The position numbers and the translations under genes are program-made. A model generated the notes under the pieces. That model had not been told where the DNA came from and made no database searches. It worked only from the letters and a program-made list of their open reading frames with translations. Below, one piece after another: positions 45,943 through 53,381 of a stretch of DNA of 64,000 nucleotides; the stretch's first letter is position 1, and each line of letters begins with the position of its first letter. The stretch spans positions 1 to 64,000 of the forward strand of contig NZ_JAAZQJ010000012.1 in the NCBI RefSeq assembly GCF_012275375.1, read 5' to 3'. The DNA comes from Dyella sp. SG609. Lineage in GTDB: Bacteria > Pseudomonadota > Gammaproteobacteria > Xanthomonadales > Rhodanobacteraceae.

Positions 45943-47805
45943 ATGGCGGAGCGCGGCACCAACGGTTTCTGGGCATTCCTGCGCGTGTTCGGGCGCGGAA
46001 TCAACGTGGTCAGGCTGGTCATCATCAACCTGATCTTCTTCGTCTTCCTCGGCTTTTTCCTGCTGCTGATGCTCGGCTTCTGGGCCGGCAGCCACGGCGA
46101 GCGCGGCGTGCAGAACGACAGCGTGCTGGTGCTGAAGCCGCAGGGCGAGTTGGTCGAACAGTTCAGCATCGAGCCGCTGGAGCGCGCGCTGCAGGGCCTG
46201 TCCGGCAATGCGCCCAAGCAGGTGCAGGTGCGCGACCTGGTGTCGGCCATCGACGCGGCGTCCAGCGACAGCCGCATCACCCGCATCCTGCTGCAGCCGC
46301 AGGAACTGCACGCCGGCGGCTTCGCCGCGCTGCGCGAGGTGGCCGCGGCGCTGGACCGCTTCCGCGCCGCCGGCAAGCCGGTGATCGTGTGGGCCTCCAG
46401 CATGGACCAGGGCCAGTACTACCTGGCCGCGCATGCCGACCGCGTGCTGCTCGACCCGATGGGCGGCGTGGTGCTGACGGGGCTGGCCAACTACCGCCTG
46501 TTCTACAAGGACCTGCTCGACCGCCTGGGCGTGGACGTGCACCTGTTCCGCGTCGGCCAGTTCAAGAGCGCGGCCGAGCCGTACGTCCTGGACCACGCCT
46601 CGCCGGAGTCGAAGGAAGCCGATGCGTTCTGGATGGGCGGCCTGTGGGACCGCTACATCGACGAAGTGGCCAAGCTGCGCAAGATCGAGCCGTCCGCGCT
46701 GCGCGCCGCCATCGACGGCCTGCCCGACGCGATCGCCGGTACCAAGGGCGACCTCGGCCAGCTGGCCTTCAACGAACACCTGGTCGACGGCCTCGCCACC
46801 CGCGACGACCTGGAAAACATGATGCGCAAGGAAGGCGTGCCGGCCGGCGGCAAGGGCGAGGGCTTCCGCCAGGTCGACCTGCGCCGCTACCTGGCCGGCG
46901 TGTCGCCGGGCCGCGTGCTGGAACCGGGCGTGGCGGTGGTGGTGGCCGAGGGCGAGATCGTCGGCGGCAAGCAGCCGCAGGGCAGCATCGGCGGCGAATC
47001 CACCGCGCAGCTGATCCGCGCCGCGCGCGAGGACCGCCGCACCAAGGCGCTGGTGCTGCGGGTGAACTCGCCGGGCGGCGAGGTGTACGCGGCCGAGCTG
47101 ATCCGCCGCGAAGTCGCGCTGACCAAGGAAGCCGGCATTCCGGTGGTGGTGTCGATGGGCAACGTGGCGGCCAGCGGCGGCTACTGGATCTCGATGAATG
47201 CGGACCGCATCTTCGCCGAGCCCAATACGATCACCGGTTCGATCGGCATCTTCGGCATGTATTTCACCGTGCCCGGCACGCTGGACAAGCTCGGCGTGAA
47301 GACCGACGGCGTGGGCACCGGCCCGCTGGCCGGCGCGTTCAACATCACCCGCCCGCTGGATCCGAAGGTGGGCACCCTGATCCAGGCCATCATCGACAAG
47401 GGCTACCGCGATTTCGTCGGCGGCGTGGCGCAGGCGCGCGGCAAGCCGTACGACGCCATCGACACCATCGCGCAAGGCCGCGTGTGGACCGGCCAGCAGG
47501 CGCTGGACCGCGGCCTGGTCGACCAGCTCGGCGGCCTGCGCGAAGCGGTGGCCGATGCGGCCCAGCGCGCCAAGCTGGGCAAGAACCCGTCGGTGCGCTA
47601 CGTGGAGGCGCCGCTGGGCACCGTCGAGCAGTTCATGGTCAACCTCAACGACAGCTCGGCCACCGTCGCGCTGCGCGCCTACGGCGTGCATCTGCCGGAG
47701 TGGGTGGCGCAGCTGCCCGCGATGGCGCCGGAACTGAAGCTGCTGAAGAACGCGCAGTCGGGCAAGCCGAACGTGTATGCGTATTGCTTCTGCGAGCCGC
47801 GCTGA
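45943..47805 (+). CDS. sppA: Signal peptide peptidase SppA (long form)
   Basis: The product is about 620 residues with one N-terminal membrane segment (LVIINLIFFVFLGFFLLLML) and two tandem S49 domains, as in E. coli SppA 67K. The catalytic Lys is in FRVGQFKSAAEPY in the first domain and the nucleophile Ser in NVAASGGYWIS in the second. It degrades signal peptides left in the inner membrane after secretion. GAGGAAAG lies just before the ATG at 45943. A bidirectional hairpin terminator follows. Confidence 0.95.
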   Translation: MAERGTNGFWAFLRVFGRGINVVRLVIINLIFFVFLGFFLLLMLGFWAGSHGERGVQNDSVLVLKPQGELVEQFSIEPLERALQGLSGNAPKQVQVRDLVSAIDAASSDSRITRILLQPQELHAGGFAALREVAAALDRFRAAGKPVIVWASSMDQGQYYLAAHADRVLLDPMGGVVLTGLANYRLFYKDLLDRLGVDVHLFRVGQFKSAAEPYVLDHASPESKEADAFWMGGLWDRYIDEVAKLRKIEPSALRAAIDGLPDAIAGTKGDLGQLAFNEHLVDGLATRDDLENMMRKEGVPAGGKGEGFRQVDLRRYLAGVSPGRVLEPGVAVVVAEGEIVGGKQPQGSIGGESTAQLIRAAREDRRTKALVLRVNSPGGEVYAAELIRREVALTKEAGIPVVVSMGNVAASGGYWISMNADRIFAEPNTITGSIGIFGMYFTVPGTLDKLGVKTDGVGTGPLAGAFNITRPLDPKVGTLIQAIIDKGYRDFVGGVAQARGKPYDAIDTIAQGRVWTGQQALDRGLVDQLGGLREAVADAAQRAKLGKNPSVRYVEAPLGTVEQFMVNLNDSSATVALRAYGVHLPEWVAQLPAMAPELKLLKNAQSGKPNVYAYCFCEPR

Positions 47806-47827
47806 AGCGGGCGCAGCAGCTTGAACG

Positions 47828-47857
47828 AAACGGCGGCCCTCGGGCCGCCGTTTTTTT
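47828..47857. terminator. Terminator of sppA, shared with the convergent ABC gene
   Basis: CGGCGGCCC (47831-47839) pairs with GGGCCGCCG (47842-47850), extended by A-T pairs, and is followed on the plus strand by a T7 run. The end of that run overlaps the TAA stop of the minus-strand ABC ATPase gene. Confidence 0.85.
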
Positions 47858-48701
47858 ATGCCGGCACGGCGCTGTAATAGTCGCCGTCGCGTCCCACCCG
47901 CACGCGCATGCCGAAGGCATCGCTCAGTGCATCATCGGTGAGCACCTGCGCCTTGTCGCCATGGCGCAGCGCCTTGCCTTCGAGCAGCAGCAGCACGCGG
48001 CCGATCTCCGGCACGATCTCTTCGATGTGATGGGTGACCAGCAGCAAGGTGGTGCCGCCGCGCGCGAGCGTGCGCAGGCTTTCCAGGAAGTGGCGGCGGG
48101 TGGCCAGGTCCAGGCCGGCGCTGGGTTCGTCCAGCAGCAGGGCGCGCGGACGGTGCACCAGGGCGCGCGCGATCAGCACGCGGCGCGCCTCGCCGGTGGA
48201 CAGCGTGGCCATGTCGCGGCCGATCAGATGCGCTATGCCCATCTGCGCCAGCGCCGCGTGCGCGCGCTCGCGCATGGCCGGCGTGGGGCGATGGCCGGGG
48301 CCGAGGCCGCGCGCGGCGTAGAAGCCCGACACCACCGCGTCGAACACTTCCAGCGGCGTGTCGGTGGTGTAGTCCAGCTGCAGCGCCGGCGACACGATGC
48401 CGAGCAGGCTGCGCAGCTCGGCCACGTGCCAGCGCTCGCGGCCGAACACGCGCACGCTGGGCTGGCCGTCGTCACGTGCCAGCGGGTACAGCTGGCGCGT
48501 CACCAGCTTCACCAGGGTGGACTTGCCCGAACCGTTGGCGCCGAGGATGGCGGTGTGTTCGCCGGCGGCGACGCGCAGGCTCAGCGCTTCCAGGATCAGC
48601 CGCTCGCCGCGCAATACGCTGGCGCGGTCCAGTTCCAGCACGGGTGCATCGGCGGCGATCGCGGGTGCGGCGTATCCGGCTGCAGTGGATTCGTGCGCCA
48701 T
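47856..48701 (-). CDS. ABC transporter ATP-binding protein
   Basis: The product is 281 residues. It has Walker A GANGSGKST, a Q-loop-like SPALQLDY, the signature LSTGEARRVLIARA, Walker B ALLLDEPSAGLD and a switch His in VTHHIEEI. The pattern is of a stand-alone cytosolic ATPase close to ModF-like proteins. No permease gene is nearby, so its partner is unknown. A small lipoprotein gene ends four bases upstream on the same strand, so they are probably co-transcribed. Confidence 0.82.
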   Translation of the reverse strand: MAHESTAAGYAAPAIAADAPVLELDRASVLRGERLILEALSLRVAAGEHTAILGANGSGKSTLVKLVTRQLYPLARDDGQPSVRVFGRERWHVAELRSLLGIVSPALQLDYTTDTPLEVFDAVVSGFYAARGLGPGHRPTPAMRERAHAALAQMGIAHLIGRDMATLSTGEARRVLIARALVHRPRALLLDEPSAGLDLATRRHFLESLRTLARGGTTLLLVTHHIEEIVPEIGRVLLLLEGKALRHGDKAQVLTDDALSDAFGMRVRVGRDGDYYSAVPA

Positions 48702-48705
48702 GCGT

Positions 48706-48921
48706 TTACTGTTCCGCCGCGTCGGCTTGCTTGCGCTGCTGCTCGGCCTGCTGGTCGACCACTTTCTGCACGTCCTTGGCCTTCTGTTCCTGCTTCTTCA
48801 GGTCGTCGAACGGCGTGGCGACGCGCGGCGCGGGCGTGGCTTCGGCCTTGGGCGCGGGCGGCTTGCCGGAGCAGGCACAGAGAGCGAGCAGGCTGAGCGG
48901 GAGGATGAGCCGAGCTTTCAT
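48706..48921 (-). CDS. Small lipoprotein with charged helical tail
   Basis: The product is about 71 residues. The signal peptide ends in the lipobox LCAC, so the mature protein starts at Cys-18. The rest is a Pro/Ala linker and a highly charged single helix (FDDLKKQEQKAKDVQKVVDQ and onward), possibly a coiled coil. GGAG lies eight bases before the ATG at 48921. It is coupled to the ABC ATPase gene. The family is unknown. Confidence 0.7.
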   Translation of the reverse strand: MKARLILPLSLLALCACSGKPPAPKAEATPAPRVATPFDDLKKQEQKAKDVQKVVDQQAEQQRKQADAAEQ

Positions 48922-49021
48922 GGTGGATGCTCCACGGGGGCCGGCCCCGAGTGTCCCGCGCATGCCGTGGCGCGGCAACCTCGGGCTGGTCCCCGCGTGA
49001 CCCAGGTTTTAAGCTCGCCGC

Positions 49022-49804
49022 ATGAACAACCGCATCGACGCCTGGCAGCTGCAAGGCCATACCGCATTGATCACGGGCGCCAGCAAGGGCATCGGCTACG
49101 CCGCCGCGCGCGAGCTGGCGGGGCTGGGCGCCAACCTGCTGCTGGTGGCGCGCGACGACGATTACCTGGAACAGGTGCGCGTCGAACTGGCCGACGATTT
49201 CGAGCAGATCGAGGTGCTGTCCTTCGCCGCCGACCTCAGCGTGCAGGAGGAGCGGCTGGCGGTGTTCGACTGGATCGCGGATCTGGGCGCGCCGCTGTCG
49301 CTGCTGGTCAACAACGCCGGCGGCAATGCCCCGGCCGCGGCGCTGGAATACAGCGAGCGCGATTACCGCGCGATCTTCGAACTGAACCTGTTCTCCGCCT
49401 TCGAGATGTGCCGCCTCGCGCATCCGCAGCTGGTGCAGCATGCGAATGCGGCGATCGTGAACGTCGGTTCGGTTTCCGGCATCACCCACGTGCGCACCGG
49501 CGCGGCGTACGGCATGAGCAAGGCCGCGCTGCACCAGCTCACCCGCAACCTCGCCGCCGAGTGGGCCACCGACGGCATCCGCGTCAATGCGGTGGCGCCC
49601 TGGTATATCCGCACGCAGCGCTCGGAGCCGGCGCTGGCCGACGACGATTATCTCGACGAAGTGCTCGACCACACCCCGCTGCGCCGTATCGGCGAGCCGG
49701 AGGAAGTGGCCGCGGCGATCGCCTTCCTGTGCCTGCCGGCCGCCAGCTACGTCACGGGGCAGGTGCTGGCGGTGGATGGCGGGTTTCTCAACTACGGGTT
49801 CTGA
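49022..49804 (+). CDS. SDR oxidoreductase, tropinone-reductase-like
   Basis: The product is 260 residues. It has TGASKGIG at the cofactor site, NNAGG, the catalytic Ser in VGSVSGITHV and YGMSK as the YxxxK motif. The C-terminal GQVLAVDGGF is the usual oligomerisation end. The WQLQGHTALITGASKGIGYA opening is shared with tropinone-reductase-like members. The substrate is unknown. It is divergent from the lipoprotein-ABC pair and followed by a family A repeat. Confidence 0.82.
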   Translation: MNNRIDAWQLQGHTALITGASKGIGYAAARELAGLGANLLLVARDDDYLEQVRVELADDFEQIEVLSFAADLSVQEERLAVFDWIADLGAPLSLLVNNAGGNAPAAALEYSERDYRAIFELNLFSAFEMCRLAHPQLVQHANAAIVNVGSVSGITHVRTGAAYGMSKAALHQLTRNLAAEWATDGIRVNAVAPWYIRTQRSEPALADDDYLDEVLDHTPLRRIGEPEEVAAAIAFLCLPAASYVTGQVLAVDGGFLNYGF

Positions 49805-49814
49805 GTTTTCTGCT

Positions 49815-49937
49815 CGTCATCCCGGCGCAGGCCGGGATCCAGTAGCGGTATCGCTCGGTTTTCGCGAAAGCCCTTCAAGCGCCGTCACGAAAATCACGCG
49901 CTTTCGCCACTGGATCCCGGCCTGCGCCGGGATGACG
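49815..49937. repeat. Paired palindromic repeat, family A, copy 3
   Basis: CGTCATCCCGGCGCAGGCCG and the inverse CGGCCTGCGCCGGGATGACG enclose about 70 bases. It fills the gap between two convergent genes and abuts the stop of the DUF4124 gene. Confidence 0.9.
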
Positions 49938-49945
49938 AACATGGG

Positions 49946-50581
49946 TCAGCGGCAATTCGCCAGCTGCCCCCGCAGCTCCTCGTCGCGCCGTTCCAGCGGC
50001 GGCCGGTCGCTCTTGAAGGCGCGGCGCAGCTTGCGCGCGTTGTCCTCGTAGTCGTCCTGCAGGGCGTGGCAGGTTTCGTTGAAGGTCATCGGGCGGCACT
50101 GGTCCTGCACCCAGACGTAGTTGTCCGACACCAGCCCCGCGGTGACCTTGCCGCGGTTGAGCTCCGGCGCCGAGGCGCCGCCGGCCCCGCCGCGGGCGAG
50201 CGGCGTCTGCACCATGCCGACCATGCCGAACGGGGCGAGATAAGGCTGGGGATCGCCGTTGCGGCTGATATAGAACTTGCCGTCGGTGGCGCGCGTGCAG
50301 GCGTACAGGCCGGGCAGGGGCGCGGACGGTGGCGGCGGGGCGGGCGAGGGTGGTGGCGGGCTGCTGTCGCGGTCGTCGCTGACGGGCTGCGGCGGCGGTG
50401 CCGGCGCGGCCGGCGTGGGGTCGGCCAGCGGCACGATGTCCTGCCGCTGCGCGCGGGGGCAGGGGCGGTCCTGGAAGGTCACCCGGCCGTCGGCGCCGGT
50501 GCACTTGTACACGGTGGCCGCGCCGGCCGGCAGGGCGGCCAGCGGCGACAGCATCAGCAGGAGCAGGACAGGTCGGCGCAT
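49946..50581 (-). CDS. Exported DUF4124-domain protein
   Basis: The product is about 211 residues with a signal peptide (VLLLLMLSPLAALPAGA, cleavage before ATV). The DUF4124 segment follows at once: VYKCTGADGRVTFQDRPCP. A Pro-rich linker and a C-terminal domain with paired Cys residues (GLYACTRATDGKFYISRNGD; QDQCRPMTFNETCHAL) complete it. DUF4124 proteins are periplasmic or envelope proteins of unknown role. The ATG at 50581 has only a weak ribosome-binding site but gives the clean signal peptide. DegV ends 34 bases upstream on the same strand. Confidence 0.75.
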   Translation of the reverse strand: MRRPVLLLLMLSPLAALPAGAATVYKCTGADGRVTFQDRPCPRAQRQDIVPLADPTPAAPAPPPQPVSDDRDSSPPPPSPAPPPPSAPLPGLYACTRATDGKFYISRNGDPQPYLAPFGMVGMVQTPLARGGAGGASAPELNRGKVTAGLVSDNYVWVQDQCRPMTFNETCHALQDDYEDNARKLRRAFKSDRPPLERRDEELRGQLANCR

Positions 50582-50615
50582 CGGCAGGATTCTATGCGCG
50601 CCGGCGGCGGGCGGC

Positions 50616-51560
50616 TCAGAACTCCGCCTCATGTTCCTCGGCGGCGAAGCCCAGAGTGATGGCGCCTTCGCCGACGTTGACCATGCCGGTGATGCTCATC
50701 GGCGCCTCCATCAGCGCCACGCCGTGGTCGGCGCAGGCCGCGCGCAGGCCGGCATAGCCGGGCAGGCCGTCCAGCTCGGCCAGGTCGCCGCCGTAGCTGA
50801 CGCACATGGCCGGCACCAGCAGGCCGGCGCGCACCCGCTGCACGGCGTAGCCGAACAGGGTCTGCGCACCGTGCTCGAAGCCGCGCACCTTGCCGGCCGG
50901 GCCGGTCTCGCCGCGGAAGCAGCGCAGCAGCGGCTTGATGTCCAGCGCCGAGCCCAGCACCGCGCTGAACAGGCCGACGCTGCGGTCGCCCTTCTTCTTG
51001 GCGCGCGCGCGCAGGTAGTACAGGTCGCGCGGCAGCATGTAGCCGTAGGAGTGGTTGGCGATAAAGGTGGCGCGCTCGCGGATCGCCGGCGGCGTCTCGC
51101 CGGCGCGGACCAGGCGGGCGGCTTCCAGGATGGCCGGCGCGGTGCCGGCGAACAGGTTGCGGGTGTCGATCACGCGCATCAGGAACTGGCCGGACAGCCC
51201 GCCCTGCTCGCGCGCCGCGCGGTAGTGCTTGAGCACCGCGAAGCTGGCCTTGTTGACGTGGTCGTTGATCGGGCTGCGGGTGGAGGTGACGGTAAGGCAG
51301 AACACGCAGTCCCGCTCCAGCACCAGTTTCTCCAGGAACAGCTTCTGCACCTCTTCCACCGAGCAGGGCTCGGTCTCGGCCGAATGGCTGCGGTCGCCCA
51401 GCTTGCGGTCGATGAAGCGGCGCACCTCGGCGGGATCGCGGTTGTCCAGGAAGGTCTCGTCGTCGACCCGCACGGTGATCGGCATCACCGTGACGCCGTG
51501 TTCCTCCAGGAAGCCCTGCGAAACGTCGCAGGACGCATCGATGGCCAGGCCCATGCGCAT
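50616..51560 (-). CDS. DegV-family protein
   Basis: The product is about 314 residues. It opens LAIDASCDVSQGFLEEHGVT, and contains the family's CLTVTSTRSPINDHVNKASF and a C-terminal domain with ALDIKPLLRCFRGE. DegV/FakB proteins bind a fatty acid between the two domains and pass it to a kinase; no fakA is nearby. The ATG at 51560 follows GGGGGTGA. It is divergent from the AMP nucleosidase gene across about 210 bases. Confidence 0.85.
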   Translation of the reverse strand: MRMGLAIDASCDVSQGFLEEHGVTVMPITVRVDDETFLDNRDPAEVRRFIDRKLGDRSHSAETEPCSVEEVQKLFLEKLVLERDCVFCLTVTSTRSPINDHVNKASFAVLKHYRAAREQGGLSGQFLMRVIDTRNLFAGTAPAILEAARLVRAGETPPAIRERATFIANHSYGYMLPRDLYYLRARAKKKGDRSVGLFSAVLGSALDIKPLLRCFRGETGPAGKVRGFEHGAQTLFGYAVQRVRAGLLVPAMCVSYGGDLAELDGLPGYAGLRAACADHGVALMEAPMSITGMVNVGEGAITLGFAAEEHEAEF

Positions 51561-51770
51561 CTTGTCACCCCCTAGTCCGGCTGCGGCGGGAACATAACAT
51601 GGGTGAAGTCCATCACAGAACGGATCGCGGCCATGCGGCACTGCGCCATGCGGAAGCCAGCCCGCCGTTCCGGCTAGAATGGCGCGGATCATTCGGCCTA
51701 TCGCCGGCGTGGCGTCGCCGGTAACGCGGTGCGGGAGGCTCCCGCGCCCATCGACCTGCCAAAGGGTCCC

Positions 51771-52556
51771 ATGAAAGACAAACAGGAAATCGTCTCCAAC
51801 TGGCTGCCGCGCTATACCGGCACGCCGCTGGAGCAGTTCGGCGAGTACGTGCTGCTCACCAATTTCGGCCATTACGTGGATCTGTTCGCCGAATGGCATG
51901 GCGTGGAAGTGCACGGGCGCGACCGCCCCATGCCCAATGCCACCGCCGACGGCATCACCCTGATCAACTTCGGCATGGGCAGCCCCAATGCCGCCACCGT
52001 GATGGACCTGCTCAGCGCGGTGTCGCCCAAGGCGGCGCTGTTCCTGGGCAAGTGCGGCGGCCTGAAGAGGAAGAACGCGATCGGCGACCTGGTGCTGCCG
52101 ATCGCCGCGATCCGCGGCGAGGGCACCTCCAACGACTACCTGCCGCCGGAAGTGCCGGCGCTGCCGGCGTTCCAGCTGCAGCGCGGCGTGTCCACCATGA
52201 TCCGCGACCTCGGCTACGACTACTGGACCGGCACGGTGTACACCACCAACCGCCGCGTGTGGGAGCACGACGAGCAGTTCAAGGACTACCTGCGCCGTAC
52301 CCGCTGCATGGCGGTGGACATGGAAACCGCCACCATCTTCGCGGCGGGCTTCCACAACCAGATCCCCTGCGGCGCGCTGCTGCTGGTGTCGGACCAGCCG
52401 ATGATTCCGGAAGGGGTGAAGACCGAAGCCAGCGACCGCAGCGTGACGGCGCAGTTCGTCGAGCGCCATATCCGCATCGGCATCGAGGCGCTCAAGCTGG
52501 TGCGCCGCAACGGCCGCAGCGTGAAGCACCTGCGCTTCGAGGAAAACGTCGAGTGA
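51771..52556 (+). CDS. amn: AMP nucleosidase, short form
   Basis: The product is about 261 residues of the purine/uridine phosphorylase fold. It has INFGMGSPNAATVMDLLSAV, LGKCGGLKRKNAIGDLVLPI and the catalytic-region MAVDMETATIFAAGF. It hydrolyses AMP to adenine and ribose-5-phosphate. The E. coli enzyme is about 484 residues with an N-terminal regulatory domain; this short form, which lacks it, matches the form seen in other groups. The ATG at 51771 has AAAGGG just upstream. Several strong hairpins follow the stop. Confidence 0.88.
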   Translation: MKDKQEIVSNWLPRYTGTPLEQFGEYVLLTNFGHYVDLFAEWHGVEVHGRDRPMPNATADGITLINFGMGSPNAATVMDLLSAVSPKAALFLGKCGGLKRKNAIGDLVLPIAAIRGEGTSNDYLPPEVPALPAFQLQRGVSTMIRDLGYDYWTGTVYTTNRRVWEHDEQFKDYLRRTRCMAVDMETATIFAAGFHNQIPCGALLLVSDQPMIPEGVKTEASDRSVTAQFVERHIRIGIEALKLVRRNGRSVKHLRFEENVE

Positions 52557-52559
52557 AGC

Positions 52560-52739
52560 GATGGCCGGCGCTGCGCGCGTGCCGGCCATCCATAAAAAAA
52601 GGGCCGCTGCGAGCGGCCCTACCGGGGTGATCCAACATTATCGGCGTGCGGCACCGTCCTGGTGCCGCACGCGCTTTGTAGTGAATGCTCGGTGCTGGAC
52701 TGGCGACGGACGTTCGCGCCATCGGCGATGGCGCGAACG
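52560..52739. repeat. Cluster of four perfect hairpins after amn
   Basis: Stems are GATGGCCGGC/GCCGGCCATC (52560-52590), GGGCCGCT/AGCGGCCC (52601-52619), GCGTGCGGCACC/GGTGCCGCACGC (52644-52672) and CGTTCGCGCCATC/GATGGCGCGAACG (52711-52739). The second is preceded on the plus strand by A7, so it would act as an intrinsic terminator for a minus-strand transcript. Confidence 0.75.
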
Positions 52740-52973
52740 CATCGGTGGATCGGTTTCCTTTGCATCGGACGCCATGCCGCAAAGCTGCGTGGCGGGTATG
52801 TATTGCCCGGCCGCAGCGTAAAACGGCGCTCGAATATCCGGTTCGTATTTTTTATGCAATGCGCGGCGGCGGCTGTCAAGCGCGATTAATTGACGCAAAT
52901 AAACGCGACTTTGCTAATGCGCAATGGCCGGATAAATAAGTCTGTAAATGTGTTGCGATGTGTTGCGCTTAAT

Positions 52974-52990
52974 CTAGGAATTATTCCTAG
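52974..52990. promoter_or_regulatory. 17-bp palindrome upstream of TonB receptor 1
   Basis: CTAGGAATTATTCCTAG is a perfect palindrome around its central base. A near-identical copy, CTAGGAATTTTTCCTAG, lies at 60722-60738 upstream of TonB receptor 2. It is likely a regulator binding site; the regulator is unknown. Confidence 0.6.
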
Positions 52991-53002
52991 GCGCATCGCA
53001 CG

Positions 53003-53041
53003 TTCGCAAAGAAATCGCGCGCGGCGTCATTTCTTTGCGAA
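53003..53041. repeat. 13-base perfect inverted repeat in the TonB receptor 1 upstream region
   Basis: TTCGCAAAGAAAT at 53003-53015 and ATTTCTTTGCGAA at 53029-53041 pair perfectly around a 13-base CG-rich loop. It could be an operator or an RNA hairpin. Confidence 0.65.
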
Positions 53042-53381
53042 TACCTGCGTGGCCGCGTTCGCGCCTATTTACCGCTGCTTTCATGCATTCCGCCGCGAGC
53101 GCGCCGGCGCGCTCGCGCTCCGGCGCAATTTCTGGTGTTAAGCGCGCAATAAATCATTGTTGACGTGTCGTTATTCGCCCGATTAGGGTGATTCGAATCG
53201 CGCTGCCAGGGTCCGGTTGCGGCGTCATTGCAGCAAGGCTGCAGCGCGGTCGCTCCAATGAAAGGGTGGGAGCTTGTTGGCCATTTATTCGGAACGCCAT
53301 TGCCATCGGGTAATGGCGGTGGGGATTTTTTTCCTTGATTAACTCAATTGGCGGTCTTTTCTCTGCTCGGGGGAGTAACGC

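Larger units (their letters stand above)
52557..53381. other. Structured 825-base upstream region of TonB receptor 1
   Basis: No credible gene is seen. In order it holds four GC hairpins (52560-52739), an AT-rich stretch, a 17-base palindrome (52974-52990), a 13-base inverted repeat (53003-53041), and near the gene an imperfect CGCCATTGCC/GGGTAATGGCG hairpin at about 53295-53319 followed by a T7 run at 53327-53333. The last could be a leader attenuator. The receptor promoter should lie between these and the ATG at 53382. Confidence 0.6.

Noticed and set aside
52619-52898. Two 86-codon minus-strand frames upstream of TonB receptor 1
   Set aside because: They cross several perfect hairpins and have no ribosome-binding site; more likely non-coding.
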